Positions 10,099-13,757 of a DNA stretch of 13,757 bases are shown piece after piece. The DNA is from Acidobacteriota bacterium (GTDB lineage: Bacteria > Acidobacteriota > Terriglobia > Terriglobales > Acidobacteriaceae). The stretch covers positions 1-13,757 of the forward strand of contig JAKABE010000042.1 of assembly GCA_021801945.1 (NCBI GenBank), in the 5' to 3' direction. The position numbers were made by a program, and so were the translations under genes. The notes below the pieces were generated by a model. The model was given only the letters and a program-made list of their open reading frames with translations, ran no database searches and was not told the DNA's origin. Each line of letters starts with the position of its first letter. The stretch's first letter is position 1.

Positions 10099-10236
10099 CC
10101 ATCTCAACATTGCATTGGGAGCCGTGGTATCGTAATATCCGTCGCCTCGGTTCTCCCGTTCCCTCTGCGGGTGGCGCCTCCCACGAGCGAGCGTTAGATG
10201 ATTGATCTTCAATTTGGTAATTCCCAGGAGCACAGG

Positions 10237-11823
10237 ATGAAGAAGCTAGTCTTTGCAACTGCGATGGCATTGGTAAGCGTTGGCCTTGCATTCGCCCCCG
10301 CGCTACGAGCACAAGGATCGAACCAGGGCTCGATTTCCATCCAGAATCCAGCCGAGTTCAATGCCTATCAAACCGCAGTCACACAAAGTAATCCGACCGC
10401 CAAAGCTTCGGCTCTCGAGAGCTTTCTCAAGACTTACCCCAAAAGCGTGGCCGAGACGACCGTCCTCGACCAGTTGATCGATACATATCAGGCCCTGAAT
10501 GAGCCTGACAAGGTTCTCGGCGCGGCCAGCCGCCTGCTCCAGGCGGATCCCACCAACATGAAGGCCATTTATATCTCCGTCCTTATCCGGGTGAGCCAGT
10601 GCAATCAGAGCCTCGATCCCACCACCGGATTCAGCAAGACCCCACAGGTCTGCGACGAAGCCGCGGCCATGGCCCAGAAGGGCCTTTCCGTTCCTAAGCC
10701 GGCCGGTATGGCGGACGCGGGCTGGACGAGGATGACCGGCGCGCTCTATCCCGTCTTCGACTCAGCCATCGCGCTCGACAATGCGGCCTCCAAGAAGGAC
10801 TTCGGCGCGGCCATCTCGGAGTACCGCAAGGCACTCATGCTCTACCCGCCCGATGCGACCAAGAGCGGGCAAGGATTGATCGACACCCTGCAACTGGCGG
10901 AGGCCTACGCCAAGCCCGCGACTAAGAATGAGGTGCTCGCGATCTGGTTCTACGCCCGCGCTTGGAACTTCGCGCCCCCTGCGTTTAAAGCCCAGATCGA
11001 ACCCAAGCTGGAGTATTGGTATAAGCTTTATCATGGCGCCCTGGATGGGCTCGACACAGTCAAAACCACTGCGGCGGCAACCGTCTTCCCTCCCGCCGAC
11101 TTTACGATCAAGCCCGCCGCTACGCCGGCTCAGATTGCGGACAAGGTGGTCAATGAGACTCCGGACCTCACCAAGCTCAACTTGGGAGACAAGGAGTTCA
11201 TCCTCGCCAATGGCTCCGCGGCCGACCAACAGAAGCTGTGGTCCGTGCTGGAAGGCCAGCTCACGCCCGTTCCTGGTATCGTCATCTCCGATCCGGCCGA
11301 TGTGTTGAACGTCGAGGTAACGACCACCCGCTCGGTTAAGCCGCAGTCCTTTGTCGTCCACCTGACCACTCCGCAGGATTGCAGTGCGGTGCCTCCTCCG
11401 CCTTCGGATCTCAAGATCGCGGATGCCCAGCAGTACATCCTGTCCAACGGAGTCCAAGCCGACACCAGCGCCATGGGAGATCTACTGACCAGCACGCTGC
11501 ATATCCGGAGGATCGTTATCGTCCCTGCAGTTTCGGTCATCAACATGGCGGTCACTCAGGATGCCCAAGACAACAAGTCGGCGGACTTTATCGTGAATAT
11601 GAAGACGCCGGTCTCCTGCAAGGAAGCTCCCCCGGTGGGCTTCGAGATGAAGACCCTGCCCGACGAGGAACTGGACGCCACCTACAGCTCCTACAAGCCG
11701 ATTGCGGCCACGGCCACGCGCTTGGCAAACGCGCAAATCGTCATGAGCGGTGGATTCATCCAGAAGCAACCGCCCAAGGCGCCGGCGCGCCGCGCGGCTC
11801 CAAGGCGTCCCGTGCGTCGCTAG
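10237..11823 (+). CDS. Secreted TPR-like protein with duplicated C-terminal domain, function unknown
   Basis: A 528-residue protein. The ATG at 10237 is chosen over the in-frame ATG at 10198 because AGGAG (10226-10230) sits 6 nt upstream and the protein then begins with a clean signal peptide (MKKLVFATAMALVSVGLAFA, cut near LRAQG). Residues about 30-270 are helical and TPR-like, with an opening pattern (AYQTAVTQSNPTAKASALES, FLKTYPKS) that I associate with acidobacterial secreted TPR proteins. Residues about 312-385 and 390-465 look like two copies of one domain. Each has a helical (F/Y)IL(A/S)NG segment, an IVI...VxxV strand pair, an F(V/I)V(H/N)(L/M)xTP strand and then a Cys. The C-terminus is basic and Pro/Ala/Arg-rich. 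It is probably periplasmic or surface-associated, monocistronic and strongly expressed. No catalytic motif is visible. Confidence 0.85.
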   Translation: MKKLVFATAMALVSVGLAFAPALRAQGSNQGSISIQNPAEFNAYQTAVTQSNPTAKASALESFLKTYPKSVAETTVLDQLIDTYQALNEPDKVLGAASRLLQADPTNMKAIYISVLIRVSQCNQSLDPTTGFSKTPQVCDEAAAMAQKGLSVPKPAGMADAGWTRMTGALYPVFDSAIALDNAASKKDFGAAISEYRKALMLYPPDATKSGQGLIDTLQLAEAYAKPATKNEVLAIWFYARAWNFAPPAFKAQIEPKLEYWYKLYHGALDGLDTVKTTAAATVFPPADFTIKPAATPAQIADKVVNETPDLTKLNLGDKEFILANGSAADQQKLWSVLEGQLTPVPGIVISDPADVLNVEVTTTRSVKPQSFVVHLTTPQDCSAVPPPPSDLKIADAQQYILSNGVQADTSAMGDLLTSTLHIRRIVIVPAVSVINMAVTQDAQDNKSADFIVNMKTPVSCKEAPPVGFEMKTLPDEELDATYSSYKPIAATATRLANAQIVMSGGFIQKQPPKAPARRAAPRRPVRR

Positions 11824-11831
11824 CGCCGAAG

Positions 11832-11868
11832 TGCCGGGCCGGATCAAGTTGAGGATCCCTGCCCGGCA
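11832..11868 (+). terminator. Hairpin after the TPR-like gene
   Basis: TGCCGGGC (11832-11839) pairs with GCCCGGCA (11861-11868). After a small internal loop the stem continues with GGATC/GATCC around an 8-nt loop. It starts 9 bp after the stop codon. The tail TTCCTCTCC is a weak U-tract. Confidence 0.5.
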
Positions 11869-11886
11869 TTCCTCTCCTGAGATCAT

Positions 11887-11921
11887 GGGGCAGCCCGAGT
11901 CATTGGGCTGCTCTTCTTCTT
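11887..11921 (+). terminator. Intrinsic terminator of the TPR-like gene
   Basis: GCAGCCC (11890-11896) pairs with GGGCTGC (11905-11911) around an 8-nt loop, with additional G-U and G-C pairs at the base. A pyrimidine tract, TCTTCTTCTT (11912-11921), follows. It is the second of two tandem hairpins in front of the convergent phosphoesterase gene. Confidence 0.7.
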
Positions 11922-11960
11922 CGCACTGACTTGTTAACTAGCTAACCTGCTTGCGGCTTT

Positions 11961-12758
11961 TCACTCGCCCAGCGCGATGCGCTGAATGGCGGTGGCGCGC
12001 CCCGTCGCCGGGTCGCAGGTGACCAGCGCGGCGCACATCTTGGGATTGCCTTTGGCGGCCTCGAACTTGCCCGGCATTGCTGTCAGGAACTTGTGCAGCA
12101 CCAGGTCCTTTTCCACGCCGATGATGCTGTCGTAAGGGCCGCTCATGCCCACGTCGGTCTGGTAGGCGGTCCCGCCGGGCAGGATGCGCTCGTCGGCGGT
12201 GGGAACGTGGGTGTGCGTGCCCAGAACCGCAGTCACGCGGCCATCGAGATACCAGCCCATGGCCACCTTTTCGCTGGTGGCCTCACCATGAAAGTCCACC
12301 ATGATCACCTTGGCCTTGACCTGCGCCAGCAGAGCATCGGCGCCGCGAAAGGGATCGTCGATGGGCGTCATGAAGACCCGGCCCTGCAGTTGGATCACCG
12401 CATAGTCCACGCCGCCCGCCGTGGTCCCTGCAAAGACGCCGTACCCCGGCGACCCCGGCGGAAAGTTCGCCGGCCGCAGCACCCGCCGCGGACGCGCCGC
12501 GCTCTCGGGTGGGACGGAGTTCATGTAGTCGATCAGATCCCTCTTGTCCCACACGTGATTGCCGGTGGTGAGCACGTCGGCGCCCAGTTCGAAGATGTCC
12601 TCGGCAATCTGCGGCGTCACGCCGAAGCCGCCCGCGGCATTCTCCACGTTCACGATGGTCAGGTCAACCTGGTGCGCCTCGCGCACGTGGCCAATGTGCT
12701 CGCGGACGATGCGCCGCCCCGCGCTGCCGAAGATATCGCCGATAAAGAGAATGTTCAA
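11961..12758 (-). CDS. ymdB: YmdB/TIGR00282-family metallophosphoesterase
   Basis: A 265-residue cytoplasmic phosphoesterase. All metal ligands of the family are present: D8 (GDIFGS), E39/N40 (NVEN), N67/H68 (GNHVWD), H157 (DFHGE), H182 and H184 (GTHTHV). Studied members (B. subtilis YmdB) hydrolyse 2',3'-cyclic nucleotides and affect biofilm and RNA metabolism. Whether this one has the same substrate is inference. The start codon is TTG (12758-12756): the family's N-terminus MxILFIGDI begins exactly here and no ATG lies nearby in frame. The best Shine-Dalgarno, AGGAG (12775-12771), is 12 nt away, longer than usual, which together with TTG suggests modest translation. It lies downstream of lysS but is separated from it by a terminator and repeats. 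Confidence 0.93.
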   Translation of the reverse strand: MNILFIGDIFGSAGRRIVREHIGHVREAHQVDLTIVNVENAAGGFGVTPQIAEDIFELGADVLTTGNHVWDKRDLIDYMNSVPPESAARPRRVLRPANFPPGSPGYGVFAGTTAGGVDYAVIQLQGRVFMTPIDDPFRGADALLAQVKAKVIMVDFHGEATSEKVAMGWYLDGRVTAVLGTHTHVPTADERILPGGTAYQTDVGMSGPYDSIIGVEKDLVLHKFLTAMPGKFEAAKGNPKMCAALVTCDPATGRATAIQRIALGE

Positions 12759-12794
12759 CGCAGTCCGATGCTCCTGTATTAGGGATCAGGTTTC

Positions 12795-12826
12795 AGAACT
12801 CCAGGACCAGAACTCCAGGACCAGAA
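12795..12826. repeat. 14-bp tandem repeat
   Basis: AGAACTCCAGGACC occurs twice in perfect tandem (12795-12808 and 12809-12822), followed by a partial third copy, AGAA (12823-12826). It lies upstream of ymdB, in the region that would hold that gene's own promoter. Confidence 0.85.
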
Positions 12827-12844
12827 AAAGCCCGCGCAGCGGGC
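12825..12844 (-). terminator. Intrinsic terminator downstream of lysS
   Basis: Read on the minus strand, GCCCGC-TGC-GCGGGC is followed at once by TTTTT (12829-12825). This is a compact, textbook rho-independent terminator. It would separate lysS transcription from ymdB. Confidence 0.7.
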
Positions 12845-12856
12845 GAAAGGTGGTAG

Positions 12857-12917
12857 CCCCAGGCGTGAGCCTGGGGAGGAGAGATTCACAGAGCGAACGC
12901 CAGCCCCCGCAGGGGGC
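12857..12917. repeat. REP-like hairpin pair
   Basis: CCCCAGGC-GTGA-GCCTGGGG (12857-12876) and GCCCCC-GCA-GGGGGC (12903-12917) are two near-perfect hairpins 26 bp apart. Together with the terminator stem at 12830-12844 they form a run of three short GC-rich palindromes typical of dispersed bacterial REP elements. Genome-wide copy number cannot be judged from the window. Confidence 0.55.
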
Positions 12918-12974
12918 GTAAGAACCGATTGTCTGCACCGAAATATAACCCTTGAAATCAACGATGCACCACAC

Positions 12975-13757
12975 TTAAGAATTGGCCTCTGACCCCTGAT
13001 CCCCGATCCGTGATCCCTGTTCTTTCCGCATGAGCGGAAACAGGATGACATCCCGAATGGACCTTGAGCCGGTCAAAAGCATCACCAGGCGATCGATCCC
13101 AATTCCCTCACCGCCGGTGGGCGGCATGCCGTAGGCCAGGGCGCGCACGTAGTCCTCATCCATCTGGTGCGCCTCTTCGTCGCCGCGGGCCCGCTCCTCA
13201 AGCTGCTGGGCGAAGCGCTTATGCTGCTCTTGCGGATCGTTCAGCTCGCTGAAGGCATTGCCGATCTCGAAGCCGCCCGCGTAGACCTCGAACCGCTCCA
13301 CCCAGTCGGGATTTTTGGGGTCTTGCTTGGAGAGCGGCGAGACGGCGGTGGGAAACTCATAGATGATGGTGGGTTGGATGAGGTGGTGCTCCGCCAGCGA
13401 CTCAAATAGAGTGGCTATCCCTTTACCCAGATTGTGTTCCTTTTCCAATACGGCAAGTGCCGGAGCAAGCATCACATGGACGACAGCAGCCGTTCGTGCG
13501 GGTTCTTTGAATGCTCGTTCCTGATCTTCCGTCGAGCCAGAACGCGGCCCCGTTGGCAAACCTGGTGGTAGACCTGCAAATCTGCTTCCATCAGACGCCG
13601 TTCGCCAATTACCATGGGAAATCGGCTTTGCAGCAAGCGCCGATGCAATTGTCCTTTGAAGAGCGCCTGCACTTCGGAATTCTTCATCGCTGGGCGCTGG
13701 CCCGACACCTTCCGGCCACCACTTAACAATCGCCTCCCGCATCGTCAACCGCTGCCA
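12975..13757 (-). CDS. lysS: Lysyl-tRNA synthetase, class II, C-terminal part (runs off the window)
   Basis: The frame is open to the right edge, and residues before the first possible start (WQR then LTMREAI) are typical internal LysRS sequence, so the gene begins outside the window. It charges tRNA-Lys with lysine using ATP. Visible catalytic-domain segments are [66 protein letters not shown] (class II motif 3) and [14 protein letters not shown]. Two oddities stand out. Between KWWP and [10 protein letters not shown] there are about 95 residues where I expect about 50, including a Pro/Gly/Ser-rich stretch (roughly 13431-13628). After LFPLMR, where most LysRS proteins end, there is a 16-residue tail encoded by a 7-bp repeat. 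Identity is firm. Whether the expansion is normal for this lineage is unknown. Confidence 0.93.
   Translation of the reverse strand, partial: WQRLTMREAIVKWWPEGVGPAPSDEEFRSAGALQRTIASALAAKPISHGNWRTASDGSRFAGLPPGLPTGPRSGSTEDQERAFKEPARTAAVVHVMLAPALAVLEKEHNLGKGIATLFESLAEHHLIQPTIIYEFPTAVSPLSKQDPKNPDWVERFEVYAGGFEIGNAFSELNDPQEQHKRFAQQLEERARGDEEAHQMDEDYVRALAYGMPPTGGEGIGIDRLVMLLTGSRSIRDVILFPLMRKEQGSRIGDQGSEANS
12990..13017. repeat. Degenerate 7-bp repeat inside the lysS 3' end
   Basis: Four consecutive 7-mers, TGACCCC, TGATCCC, CGATCCG and TGATCCC, lie in the last codons of lysS. They encode the atypical GSRIGDQGS tail of LysRS. Confidence 0.7.

Larger units (their letters stand above)
12782..13003. 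repeat. Composite intergenic repeat bracketed by a 9-bp inverted repeat
   Basis: GGGATCAGG (12782-12790) and CCTGATCCC (12995-13003) are perfect inverted copies about 200 bp apart. They enclose a 14-bp tandem repeat and three GC-rich hairpins. The right copy and the lysS stop codon both lie within this block, so it appears to have supplied the 3' end of lysS. It resembles a REP/MITE-type element, though no target-site duplication is evident to me. Confidence 0.45.

Noticed and set aside
10198..10236. Upstream ATG start of the secreted TPR-like protein
   Set aside because: It would place 13 polar residues before a clean signal peptide. The ATG at 10237 has AGGAG at ideal distance.
12093..12782. 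Long open frame on the plus strand opposite ymdB
   Set aside because: It is a shadow of the phosphoesterase gene in high-GC DNA. The minus-strand product has all family motifs and this frame has none.

Overview
The window looks like chromosomal DNA from an acidobacterium, probably class Terriglobia. This is an inference from the fairly high GC content, the flavour of the LysRS, YmdB and secreted TPR-type proteins, the metY-metX pair and the REP-like intergenic hairpins. No single marker proves it. Genes run off both ends.

Left third (1-5532, + strand): three co-directional genes for nucleic-acid enzymes. The first is the C-terminal part of a primase-helicase of the TOTE type, whose N-terminus lies outside the window. 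The second is a zinc-binding DUF2293 protein. The third is a SWIM-finger SNF2 helicase. With two different SF2 motors, a primase-type domain and an uncharacterised Zn protein side by side, this is the best candidate here for an undescribed conflict (defence) or DNA-processing module.

Middle (5533-9852): about 390 bp without a convincing gene, then a secreted bicupin on the minus strand, a long divergent regulatory region, and the methionine operon metY-metX on the plus strand (4-bp ATGA overlap). Upstream of metY I see a sigma70-like promoter, a 12-codon Met/Cys-rich leader ORF (MCMPGGPVPCGS) with a well-placed Shine-Dalgarno sequence, a GC-rich hairpin with a U-run, and an alternative pairing between the leader ORF and the terminator. 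This looks like an attenuator sensing sulfur amino acids. MetX makes O-acetylhomoserine and MetY converts it with sulfide to homocysteine.

Right part (9853-13757): a strong promoter (TTGTCA-N17-TATAAT) drives a secreted TPR-like protein of unknown function carrying an internal duplication, followed by two hairpin terminators. On the minus strand lie a YmdB-type metallophosphoesterase (TTG start) and, upstream of it, the C-terminal part of lysyl-tRNA synthetase. The 216-bp gap between these two is packed with a tandem repeat, a terminator and REP-like hairpins. A 9-bp inverted repeat brackets this material and reaches into the 3' end of lysS. LysRS also appears to carry an unusual in-frame expansion in its catalytic domain.
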